In this document: one piece after another, positions 51,022 to 61,233 of the stretch
How the letters are laid out: each line of letters starts with the position of its first letter
How positions within the stretch are numbered: position 1 is the stretch's first letter
NCBI RefSeq assembly: GCF_003369915.1
Contig: NC_046676.1
Coordinates: 5,208,001-5,272,000 of the forward strand
Direction: 5' to 3'
Length of the DNA: 64,000 nucleotides
Source: Drosophila miranda
Lineage: Eukaryota > Arthropoda > Insecta > Diptera > Drosophilidae
Translations under genes and position numbers: made by a program
Notes under the pieces: model-generated
What the model saw: only the letters and a program-made list of their open reading frames with translations
What the model was told of the DNA's origin: nothing
The model's database searches: none

Positions 51022-53551
51022 GGTTAGGTTAGGTTAAGGCGGTAGCCGGGAGGGGGGGGATAAGAGCCTCCCGCCCCCAAGCTCACTTGGACCTATAAAA
51101 GGTCCGTTGTGTTGCCGCATGGGCATGTGCCCCTTCGCGTTGCCCGAACCGTGAGAGCATACTACTGCAGGTTAAGGGCAGTCCCATCCGGTGGCTTGGA
51201 TGTATTTGGACAAGGTCCCTGGTTTGATTACGGACAGGTCCGAAATGTCCGTGAGGAAAGCGGCCCCGAGAATTCGAAGACGACGATTTCCAAGGGCTGG
51301 GCAGTGGCAGAAGAAGTGGGGGACCGATTCCTCCTCCTCCTCGTCGCGACAACTCCTGCAGAAGTCGTTATGAGGGATTGACAGTCTAGAGGCGTGAGTG
51401 CCGATCTGCCAGTGTCCCGTAATGGCTCTAGTAACTGCAGAGCACTGTGCTCTGCTGAGTTTATACAGCTCTGCTGAGCGCTTCTTCGATCGATATGGCC
51501 ATATCAATCTTGAGACTTTACAGGAAACGGTTTGCTGCCATCTCCTATTGGCATTTTGCTCGAACAATTCGTGCGTTAGGAGCCTGCACGTAGCCAAGGG
51601 CATCGCTACTTGCTCCCTCTCCGGTAGGAGAGGAATCGTAGTACCCTGCCTGGCTAGCTCGTCGGCGGCGTCATTCCCCTCGATGTCCCTGTGGCCGGGG
51701 ACCCATATAAGGAAGAGATCTAACTGCTCTGCGATCTCGTGCAGAGACCTGCGGCAGTCATTTACAGTCGCTGAGTTCGACGATATTGAGCCTAGAGCTT
51801 TGATAGCTGCTTGGCTGTCCGAGAAGACGCACACTAAGTGCGTATCTAGAAGTAATTTGGAGACGATCGAAATGGCCTCCTTGATGGCTTCAACCTCCGC
51901 TTGGAACACACTACAGTGATCCGGGAGCCTGAAGCAATGACTGATGTTCAGCTCGCTGCAGTAGACTCCGCCTCCCACGCGGCCGTCTAGCTTTGAGCCA
52001 TCAGTGTAGAAGTGGACCGCATTTGCAGGTCCTGGTTCGCCCATCTCCCAGTCCTCCCTAGATGGGATTGATACCTGGAAGGGCGTCGAGAGGTGATCAC
52101 TGGGGATACAGTAATCTGTCCTCTCTGGTAATTGCGGGAGTCTCATCAGGATTCCCGAGTGCCCAACCGCGGATGCTTTCCACAGTCTGGCTTCTCTCAT
52201 TCTGAGGGCGGAAAGTGTTGCCACCTTCTTTCCCATGAGATCCACAGGGAGGAGGTCCAGCACAGTATCCAGGGCTTCCCCTGGAGTAGTGCGTAGCCCG
52301 CCAGTTATGCATAGCTCTGCCATGCGTTGAACTCTGCTGAGTTTATTGAGGCATGTCCTTCTGTCCAAAGCTGGCCACCATACCACCACTCCATAGAGCA
52401 TGATTGGTCGTATGATGGCGGTGTAGAGCCACCGAACTATATAGGGGGTCATTCCCCATTTTAGTCCGATGGCTTTCCTGCAAGTATAGAGGGCCACTGT
52501 GGCCTTCTTTACTCTATCCTCTATGCTCAATTTCCAATCGAGCTTTCTATCGAGGATTAGGCCAAGATACTTGGCGTTGTTGCTGAAGACTAGCGTTTCC
52601 CCACATAGTCTTGGGGGAATCAGTACCGGAACTTTGTACTTCCTAGTGAAAAGCACCAGTTCCGTTTTAGACGGGTTGACGCCTAACCCGCATTTGTCTG
52701 CCCATTTCGACATTTTCGTGAGAGTACTTGTCATGCACTCACACAATGTCTGCGGAAATTTTCCGGAGAATGCTATGGCAACATCGTCCGCGTACGCCAC
52801 CACACGGCAGCCACCCCCCTCTATCTCCCGCAGCAGTGTGTTCACTGCCACGTTCCATAGGAGGGGCGAGAGGACTCCGCCCTGCGGTGTGCCTCTGCTG
52901 ACAAATCTGGTACACGTTGACGTCCCCAGTGATGCCTCAACCGTCCTGCATTGTAGCATCTGATCGATCAGGCTCACCGTCCTGGAGTCAACGCCCAGAT
53001 CCGTCAGTGCGCCCGTGATGGCGGTCGGAAGGATGTTGTTAAAGGCGCCTTCTATGTCGAGGAAGGCTACTAGGGTGTACTCCTTAAAATTAAGGGATGC
53101 TTCGATGATCGATGTGATCGAGTGTAGGGCCGTTTCGGTGGATCTTCCCTTCCGATAGGCATGCTGGGAGTCTGAGATCAGACTGGACGGAATGCACGCC
53201 GTTAGATGCAGCCCCAGGAGCCGCTCCATCGCCTTTAGAAGAAAAGACGATAGACTTATGGGTCTGAAATCCTTTGGGGCAGTGTGCGAGGGCTTGCCTG
53301 CCTTGGGTATGAATACGACTTTGGTCTGAAGCCAGGTGTCAGGAATGCACCCGTGGGAGAAGATTCCCTCGTAAATTATTTTGAGCCAGTTAATGGCTTT
53401 ATGTCCCGCGTGAATCAGTTGGGCAGGGAAAATGCCGTCTGGCCCCGCGGACTTGTAGGGTTTAAAGCTTCTGATCGCCCAGGAAATGTTCTCCTGGCTT
53501 AGCAGTCCCAAGATGGCATTTGAGGCGACAGAAGGAGGCGCGAGGTAGTTG
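51022..53551 (-). mobile_element. 5'-truncated LINE (LOA/R1/I-like) inside element 1
   Basis: A minus-strand non-LTR retrotransposon of about 2.5 kb carrying the RT to RNase H part only. ORF1 and the endonuclease are missing, as is usual after incomplete target-primed reverse transcription. Its 3' end (plus-strand low coordinate) is a short CCTAA-type repeat rather than poly(A). It is bracketed by a 10-bp duplication TAAAGAAATA in the element 1 leader. It must be younger than element 1. Confidence 0.85.
51172..53540 (-). CDS. LINE ORF2 fragment: reverse transcriptase, RNase H, Cys-His end
   Basis: An open frame of about 790 LINE codons, preceded by about 40 codons of read-through from the element 1 leader. 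RT motifs in order: KSAGPDGIFPAQLI, PKDFRPISLSS, the LDIEGAFNN aspartate, GTPQGGVLSPLLWN and the catalytic YADD in VVAYADDVAIAF (near 52790). RNase H follows, with HFYTDGSK (near 52000), EAEVEAIKEA, FSDSQAAIKAL and GNDAADELARQG (near 51665). A C-terminal CRSCRD..H..C motif lies near 51330. RT followed by RNase H and no poly(A) point to the LOA, R1 or I groups; LOA (bilbo-like) is my favoured guess. Uninterrupted where present. Confidence 0.88.
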
Positions 53552-53561
53552 TAAAGAAATA
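53552..53561. repeat. LINE target-site duplication, copy 2
   Basis: TAAAGAAATA, matching 51012-51021. Confidence 0.6.
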
Positions 53562-54654
53562 AATACCCAAAGAAATAACTAGTAAGAATAAATAACACCA
53601 CGCTTCGGACCAATAAATACTCCGATAAATAAATAAATAAATACCGATATAAATATTGCGCCAACCAGCGCCGTTAACGAGATATATGCAATTAAATATT
53701 TGAATAAATAAATAATAACATACATGTATATTCGATCGACACCTAAGACACTCAAACACATTCAACACAACACAAAACCTAACAACAAAAATTCCTAACA
53801 GTTCTTCTTCTTCTTACAAGATTCATTAAGAGGGGGACACGTGACTAGCCGGGACCAGCAACCGCTCCAGTTTCTGCGCTCCACTTGACAGTCGCCCTAC
53901 GGATATCCTACAATTACGAACACCACCTTTGTGTGGCCTGTCATCTACTCTAGTCATCGCTCTAAGCGATGGCCGATAAACGAGAAGCCTCACGGTGCAT
54001 GAGCTCACTTTGCTTGTGATTTGTTCCTGTCATCCATCATACCGATCTGCCCTGACAACAGATGCATCGCGGGTTGTCTTTACGACTCCCGGGCCACCTA
54101 CTCCTCACCACCTCTCGGCAGACAGACAACAGGTTCAAAAACACGAAAGCGGCTTTGTTTTAAACAAACAGGTGCGAAACTACAATGAACATTTACCTAC
54201 ATGACTTACTCTAACTTATTCCAATATCACATTCCATCACAGATTTATTCGATATCACAGTCCACCAGGCAATGTGTCCGTCGCAAACTCCCTGTCCATT
54301 TTTTTGTTGAACGGCAGTGACTTACGTTCACTTGCGACATCGAATAGCGACAAAATGTTCAACTGTAATTCGTAAGTCCCTATCACATATTTTATATATA
54401 CGTTAACTGCCTCCGTCTATCCATCCCTAGCATCAATCACCCCGCGCCATTAAGGACCAGCTTTACGCTCACCTTAAGCCTGCAGCAGCGACTTCGGCCG
54501 GGACAGCTAAACTGCACTTCGCGAGCTGTCGTCTTCTCCACAACATTTATTTTTTTTTTTCATTCCCCGCATCTGCCTTTACCAGCCCGAGTGACATTTG
54601 TTGTAATACCACCCGAACCTGCGTCAGTCCAGATGCATGCGAATTCGAAAATAA

Positions 54655-54666
54655 GTTTGGGCGCCA
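54655..54666 (-). other. Primer-binding site (tRNA-Lys type) of element 1
   Basis: Two bases inside the 5' LTR the minus strand reads TGGCGCCCAAAC, complementary to the CCA end of tRNA-Lys as used by Osvaldo and gypsy-type elements. Confidence 0.75.
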
Positions 54667-54668
54667 TT

Positions 54669-56294
54669 TGTTACACTTGGCTTGTTTCCCAGAGGGCAAT
54701 GCCGGCTAGCTGTCGACCCCAGGGCTGGGTAGTTCCCCTTGCCCGCCAAATGTAGACAAAAAAGGAGACATACTACTTCTCGGGACATCAAAACTAACAA
54801 CAACCTAACAACAACAAAGAAAATCATAAACAGACGGCTATCAAGTGGGTGAAGCTTGGGTGTTATCACTTCGCGCGCCCGCCCTACCTGTGACCAAACA
54901 CAACGTTCATTTTGGCCACCCTCTGCTGGAACGGTAACGGCTGGCCTAATCCATGGCTTACGCCACGCGTCCTCCCTCTATTTTAAATTTAATGCATCAT
55001 GCTTCAATATCTATCCAAGCTTTAATAAACGTAAATTGACAATTTTATCTTTCTCATTAATAAATAGCTATACTCAAAATTATCACTAATCACTAAGAAA
55101 CACCAAAACGTTCGACACAAAGGTAAACAAGGAAATAACTGCTGAAATTTCGTTCAACCAACAGGGATACCCTCACCCATACGTAATGGAATATGTGTAG
55201 TTGACTGGATCCAGTTTTACGGGAGTTAATTTAACTCGGGCCCCTACGGAGACTTAACCTACCAAGAGCTCTTGTTAAGGGTCCCCGGGACATAAACAAT
55301 AAACAATATTTTTTTCACAAATCGCTCGACCAAATACGGTGGACTGATGGGACCCCCGCGTCACCCACTAAGGGTTAATCTTCTGGCACTGAACAGCTGA
55401 TCGCAGATTTAGGTTCGTGAAAGGTGTTGGTGTTTTTACATATTTTTTTTTCAATGTACGTTAAACGGTTTAAGCTAATACTAATTACTAAATAAAGGAC
55501 AACACACGGAACAAAATAACATTTAATGTGGAACGGTGTTTGGAGTGCGGATTATGTTTTTTTTCTTTAAATTCAAACGACGTGGGCGATCGCTGGCCGT
55601 GGCCGGTCAGCCCTAAACTTATATAGGTCCGAGTATACGTGTGCGCGTGTGTGTGTGTGTGAATAGGGTTTCGGGGTTGTTACCTGGTGAATGAGACCAA
55701 ACGTGTGGCACGCACTGGAAGGCGATGCAACGATCGTGCGGTGTGGCTAGAATCGCCCTGGCAGCTAAATCGTTCTCTTTCACCCTCCCCCTTCACACGT
55801 CCCGCGCTACTTGGCTCACACACGCGCAACTGGAACGAACTCACTCAGGTTCCGTTGGGCAGTCTTCTTCTCTGCAGTCGACTTTCTCGAACTCCAGTGT
55901 CCCTCTCCAGGAAACCTTCTGGCCCGGTTCTGGTGGCTATATTCCTTGCCGGCTGTTTGTAAAATTTTCTGCATTACAACCTATTTTATCGCCCGCCTTT
56001 TCTGTACTCACTTCAAACTTTCTGTTTTAAGCACAAAATTTCCAATTTCGACGTTACTCCGTCCACGCTCCACGATTTCTATAATCCAATCCACGTTTTC
56101 TAATATTTTCACTCCTATTTATCCCTTTTTCCCTTACTAATACATATAACTAATCCTATTCTCTTCCTTATATCCCCAGTGACGGCTCCAGCTCCCCCCG
56201 ATGTCCAAATACACCATCGAGCCTCCCTGGACTTCCGCTAGATGGCGCGTCGCCCTCAGCCCTGGCCACCTATCGTTCAGGTGGGACTGGAACG
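54669..56294 (-). repeat. 5' LTR of element 1 (1,626 bp)
   Basis: The partner of 44735-46360, collinear at offset 9,934. The final base is G (ggaacg) where the other LTR has A. Candidate TATA at 55618-55625 (minus). Confidence 0.92.
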
Positions 56295-56298
56295 AAAA
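56295..56298. repeat. 4-bp target-site duplication (AAAA), right
   Basis: Matches 44731-44734. It assumes the element ends in GGAACG with a substituted last base. Confidence 0.55.
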
Positions 56299-57200
56299 TT
56301 AGCTTTAAGCAAAATCGGTCAACAACAATTTCCACTAACTACCGATAACTACACATCTGCTACATATTAACTACATTTTTATGTAGTTACAAAAGCGACA
56401 CCTGAAGGAGAGATGTGTACGTTTCAAACATTTTTGCCCGTGTTTTTTCATATAATTGAAGCGCCAGTGTGAAAAACCTCCGTTATCAACGTTTGACAAG
56501 CCTTTTTTTGGGACTTTTATTTTTAAATTTACATTTTTATTCCAAATTATCAGAATTTCAATGCTGATCACGAATAAGCATTCGATGTGTCTTGGGAAGT
56601 GGCTACATACCGCATTTCTATATTGGTCAAGAGGGTGAGTCTATGACGCGTCTTAAAAAATGCTAGAAAATACTATGAAAAGTATAAAATTTGCATAGGT
56701 TGTGAGCTAGACAAGGTGGCAAGAATATAAGTGCGACAAATTACCCTCAGGAATATACCGTCTGTTTTTAACAAAAATACCGAAAAATATACCATTGACA
56801 CAAAACAAACTTAGACCACTTAAGACCCCTCCTAAATGGCGCAAAAATATTACTGATTGTGAATTCTTCATGTAGATTCATGTCCTTCCTCTGAACTAAA
56901 AAAACACCAGGATACCTCTCACCTGAACTGGACTAAGATTATTAGATTTTCTTTATTTTCGGTGGCATGTTAAAATGACCCCCTTCTCCGTCAAGGATTG
57001 GAAACAATAATCCTCGATTTTGATATTCGATTCGATTACATAATTGCATGAACACATGTGTGTGTGTGTAGGAAGCTGGGTTGCATACGGTACATAAACC
57101 GTCTACAGTTTGGTCGTCGCAACTAGAACTTGAACCAGTTGGACTGCGGAGTGGGTATCCTACGGTGCGCAAGTGAGGATCTGAAGACACGGCGACAGCC
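56299..57200. other. Unique flank between element 1 and the env-bearing element
   Basis: The pre-insertion neighbour of the Br140 upstream region. It has no supportable gene. It contains a cluster of GGTATATT/CGGTATTT (Motif 6-like) copies on the minus strand at about 56745-56795, and a short ORF (56942-57190, minus) with a CTVC motif that I cannot assign. The right-hand part may already belong to the LTR of the next element. Confidence 0.4.
56748..56793 (-). promoter_or_regulatory. Cluster of Motif 6-like sequences
   Basis: On the minus strand three GGTAT(A)TTT-type copies lie within 46 bases. The segment accctcag(a/g)aatatacc recurs almost exactly at 44500-44517 beside the Br140 promoter. 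It may be a distal or former promoter. No Motif 1 is seen here. Confidence 0.35.
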
Positions 57201-57623
57201 TCTGATGATTGCGATGGAAGATGAGTGACAGGCAGCTATGGTACTGTTTCTGATACTGATTTTTATTGAACAAATGCATCTCCTTATATAGCTAGCAGTG
57301 GTATTCTTATTCTATGGGAAGGAACGCACAGGCTCCTTGTGAGTGTATTTTTAGATTGGGTACACTTACTCTGTGCGGGGGTTATATTTCAGTGCATTTA
57401 CTTAGGTACTTGGCGGCAATAAAGTAGATAGTTTATTGCTTGATCCCTTTTGGTGGGTTCGAGTTTACAAGTGCTATTGTCTATTCTTAGTTGCTAATGT
57501 ATTTTTCGTGTCGTCATATTCAGTTACATGAAATGACATGGACAATTTTATTTATGAGTATTTGTGTATAAGATTGAACTGTATATTCCTAATATTCATT
57601 AAATACATGTCTGTGGCTGAACA
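57200..57623 (-). repeat. Probable LTR of the env-bearing element (lower end uncertain)
   Basis: In the minus direction it follows the env stop and a purine-rich CGGCCGGGAGAA tract, starting TGTTCAGCCACAG (upper end 57623). It contains a TATA box (GCTATATAAG, about 57279-57288) and an AATAAA shortly after (57261-57268). These are the signals of an LTR. Its other edge is not defined because the partner LTR is outside the window. Confidence 0.5.
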
Positions 57624-57647
57624 TTCTCCCGGCCGTTGAACTGGTGT

Positions 57648-59374
57648 TCAACCATCGCTCAAGTCGACGGCAAACCGGCGTGCAGGTGGTATAGGGGGTG
57701 ATGACATGGCTGGATCGGGATTTGATGGCCTTGGTTTCCATAGTTGATACTTCTCTCGGAAAATGAAGGCAATGATCAATAAAATTAATATTGCTAGGGT
57801 TGCGTAAGCAGCGAGTTGATGGTGCTGCACGGTGGTGAGATGGTGTGGCAGCTCGTGATGATTGATGGTTGATAGTTGCTGGCGTAGATCATCAAGTTCT
57901 TGAAGAAAGTCTGATGTCTGGTTCTTCAGTTGCCACATTGGTGGCGAGGGTGATGTCTCCGGTGGGCTCACGTCACCAAACCGAGTGTAAGTCGATTTTA
58001 CTTCGCTGATTGTGGTGCTGAAGGTGCTGATGCTTACTTTAGTATTGCGAGCAGTGCAATGGACATGGAGAGTAGACCAGTTCCTTCCAGTGTTATGGTT
58101 GACGGAACTCCGTTGCATACTGCTTGAAGTTTAGTTGTAGAATGCGTTGCGAAGATCCATTTATTTGGATGCTGAGTTTTTAGCCACACCGTATCAGCCT
58201 TTGTGTGTGTTACCTGACACAGTGCTTCTGTTTTATTGTTAAACAGTTGAAACTCACAGCAATTGTCCACATTGAAGATCGCCTGATGGTCAAAGCAGAT
58301 GAACTCCTCGTTGTGTACTTTAAGACAACGTCGGAATTCCTCTTGGGTAGTGCCCATGAACTGGTCTCGATGGATGTTCACCGTTATTATGGTGGTTCTG
58401 AGGTCAAATAGACTCCAGCTTGTTGAATCCCAAAACGGAATTGGGATGATGCTGAAAACTTCGAGCTGAGCTGTTGAAACCAGCGGTAGCGTCAGCTTGG
58501 AGATGACGTGTTTTGCAGTCGGGGTTCCTTCGGCTCGCATGATTCTGTATAGTTGAATCACCTCCTTCGTTGTGACCGGCAGCATTTGATCTTGTGGCAA
58601 ATGATCCCGTATCTGGTCTAGTTGGTCTATTAGTTGCTCGGGAGACACCAGCATGGAGCTTATTCTCCGATGATGAATACCGATTAGGACATCAGATATG
58701 TCGGACTGCATTCGTTGGAGAGTTGTTGTGAGCAGGGTTAATTGTGCTATTATTCCTAAGTACGCTTGAGTCAGATGATCGCTGTGATATGACCCTCTTT
58801 CTCGGTTGATAGTAGCCATATGCTGTTCCAAAATTTTTAGGCGATTATCAGTTGTTACTTTGTCTTTTCTGACTACGTTTATTGTCGCGTCGACAATTGA
58901 TGTTTGGTTTTGGAGCAGATTTAGTAGAAAGTCTTCATTGGTTTTCACTTTCTCAATTACTTGAGTCATCTCTTCTGCGTATTTTGCGTCGAGAACACCA
59001 AAAAGACTGCTTGCTACATTTCCTATGATGTCCAGCGGCAATCTGCGTTTTCGAGAAGTTTTCATTAAAACGCTTCCTGCTTGTAGCTCGTTATGCACAT
59101 GTTGAAAGTGTTGAACTATGGAGTTACATGCCGGAACATTTTTTAATTCAGGGCACATGTATCGTAACTCTGAAATTCCAGCAGACATTAGTTGCATATC
59201 CTTCCAATATGGGTCCAAGTCATAGTATACGATCATGGTCCACTCAGACGTTGCTATTCTTGATGTTCCAAGTTTCTCATAGAATATTCCAGGCTTGTTT
59301 GCGAATTGTGTCACATTTATTGACTGTGACAATGCTAATGAGCAACAGCACCACTAATGTTTGTAACGTGTCAT
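57648..59374 (-). pseudogene. env: Broken env gene, insect F-type fusion glycoprotein
   Basis: Resembles the baculovirus-F-like Env of insect retroelements. A long open frame (58034-59332) covers the surface subunit, a furin-type RKRR cleavage site (near 59050) followed directly by a hydrophobic glycine-containing fusion-peptide-like stretch, and most of the fusion subunit. A second frame (57648-58118) holds the C-terminal part with a hydrophobic membrane anchor (about 57738-57820) and a short cytoplasmic tail. Breaks: a frame change in the 58034-58118 overlap, and a TAG six codons after the only suitable upstream ATG (59374). The TAG may not matter if the natural start is spliced in from upstream. 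As it stands the gene would not give a full anchored protein. Confidence 0.7.
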
Positions 59375-59629
59375 CTACGCACGTCTGTGTATATAAATCC
59401 TGCCAGGCTAGCTGTCATTCAGCGAAGGGAAGCACACGCTTTGGGTTTCCGGCCTCTGCTCGTCGGCTATTGGAGTGATGTTCTTGCCCCCCTCCTGCTG
59501 GTGGCCTATACGCATTATACCGCGAATGAAGTAGCGTGTCACGACGAAAATGCTTAACCGGGAGACACTGTTTATCCCTGAATAGAATTGTGGATGTGTG
59601 CTGGAAAGGTATCTCAACTCCGCCTCTGG

Positions 59630-61194
59630 TGTTGTCGAGGTCGTGTCGCCCACCCTACCATGGCCATTCCAAACCGTTCGATTTAATGACGGAATGGCCC
59701 CTCTGTCCGGGGCGTCCTACATGGGGAATTTGCCAGCGAAAGCAAAGCGGTAGATTAATACATTATAAAGTTTATTCACTTACTGGCTAAAACACTAACA
59801 TTACCCGCAAATACCATAATATAATCACCCACATTAAAAGAGTAGCTAAATGAAATATATGTATAAAAATTCTTACAAATACTTGGCTATGTGTCATACA
59901 AACGATATACTAAATAAGTCCGAAACGGACAAACTAACTTGCTTGCTGACTCCGTAATGTTACGAAACCAATTCGAGTGGGCACTTCTCCCTCTCACTCA
60001 CCGACCGGCCCTAGTTCCCTTGTTTCAAGTTGTATTTATTAATAATAGAATTTAAGTCCACTCATACCTTTTCTCCAGTTTATGGCTCCATCGGCGAAAG
60101 CGCTTTCCTCGATGAATACCTAAAGCTGCTGTGGTGGAAGAACACTTAAATGGGCACAAGGTTGGGGGAAATCATATTTGCAGATCGGCGAGAGTCACGA
60201 CAAGCCACTACCGGAATCAAATCTAAATCTCTCCTAATTAACTCCGCACAGAAATCATAATTAATTACACATTTACAAACACGAATACAATTACTCCGTC
60301 AATCCGTTGCTTCCTCTTTTTTTTCTATTCTCTTTCTCCCGACTGTTATCTATGTTTCCTTTCCACCTCCTGGGCGAACGGGAACAGCTCAAGTTCTTTC
60401 CCCTGCTTCTGCAGGTGAAAGGTACGCGAAAGCAAAGAAAAAGGCCAAACGGCCAATCTCCGACGGTGCTAGATTAACACTTTCTCTCCGCCGATCTGCT
60501 CGCGACCAAGGGACGGGCCCTCCTTATCTGCCGCGTCGCGCTCGACTACTAAAGTGCCGACGCCAACGCCTCGGGAAGCTAGCCGCTTGGGGGGACCGAG
60601 CGTTCCCCAAATGTCTTCTCCCTCTGCTTCCACGCTCGCTTCTCCGATGGCTGAGCGCTTTCCAGATAATCCCAAAGGTTTAAACGCCACTTTGTTAGGC
60701 TTGCGGCTGTTGTTGTTTGCTGGCTGGCTTCCTTGGACGATCGAATCCGCACTGATTAACTCGATTTGCTAAGCGCCAAGACCCAACCGGACTCAGCGCT
60801 ATACGGCTTCTGACGACTGAATAGCCCACTCGCCTTCAACCAAGAATCTCGCAGTCGAATCTTGGATTTAGATATTTAGATTCCCTAGAGTTTTTCTCTT
60901 CACTAAATTCTTGGTTTTCCTTTCCGTCGGACCGATACGCAACCGACTCAATTGACTTTCACGAGGGAATAGCCGATAGAACGCCAACGTTCTGGCGGCA
61001 AATCCTCTAACAGGTCCCTGGATGCATTTTCAACAGAGATAGCCTGACGTTTTGACCTGTTACCGTCTTTTTGGTTTTCCCTTGACCTGTCGTTCGCCTG
61101 CCACTCTGAGCACTAGATGGCGCCACAAAAAACTCAGCATTCCCTGCTACAAGCGCTACAAAAGCCCCCCGAAAGATCAGGCTTGGGGGTTACA
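59630..61194 (-). repeat. Probable 3' LTR of element 2 (about 1,565 bp)
   Basis: In the minus direction it begins TGTAACCCCCAAGC just 39 bases after the pol stop and ends CGACAACA at 59630. It has TGT/ACA ends and AATAAA (59771-59776) shortly before the end. The length is close to the 1,626 bp LTR of element 1. The lower boundary is inferred; the partner LTR is off-window. Confidence 0.6.
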
Positions 61195-61233
61195 CTCCCA
61201 AGAATGATAACAGGACAGCTTGAAGCAGTTGGT

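Larger units (their letters stand above)
50942..54654 (-). other. Leader (5' untranslated region) of element 1, split by a LINE
   Basis: The stretch from the primer site to gag, without the LINE, is about 1.2 kb in two pieces (50942-51021 and 53552-54654). Contents: an A18 run at 50961-50978, AAATA-type repeats at 53620-53650 and TTC repeats near 53805-53820. No substantial coding potential. Confidence 0.6.
44735..56294 (-). mobile_element. Element 1: full-length Osvaldo/Ulysses-like Ty3/Gypsy retrotransposon carrying a LINE insertion
   Basis: Minus-strand element of about 11.6 kb, of which about 2.5 kb is an inserted LINE. Order in its own direction: 5' LTR (54669-56294), tRNA-Lys-type primer site, long leader with the LINE inside, truncated gag, zinc-knuckle fragment, pol (protease, RT, RNase H, integrase), 3' LTR (44735-46360). 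No env lies between pol and the 3' LTR. It is flanked by AAAA. The nearly identical LTRs show recent insertion. It sits about 210 bp upstream of the Br140 promoter motifs. Confidence 0.9.
57200..59629 (-). mobile_element. 3' part of an env-bearing LTR retroelement (errantivirus or roo/BEL-like)
   Basis: Holds a broken env and a probable 3' LTR. It is cut at 59629/59630 by element 2, so its gag, pol and 5' LTR are not seen. The few residues of frame between env and the junction (minus, about 59408-59629) do not reveal the class. The TGTT LTR start would fit BEL/Pao (roo); the F-type env fits both roo and errantiviruses. Confidence 0.55.

Noticed and set aside
53502..53664. N-terminal extension of the LINE ORF with hydrophobic YLFIYL-type residues
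   Set aside because: Read-through of AAATA repeats in the element 1 leader beyond the LINE edge at 53551; not part of the LINE protein.
56295..56298. Alternative LTR end at GGAAC without the last base
   Set aside because: Ending at GGAACA/GGAACG gives TGTT/AACA inverted ends and a matching 4-bp AAAA on both sides, which fits Ty3/Gypsy better.
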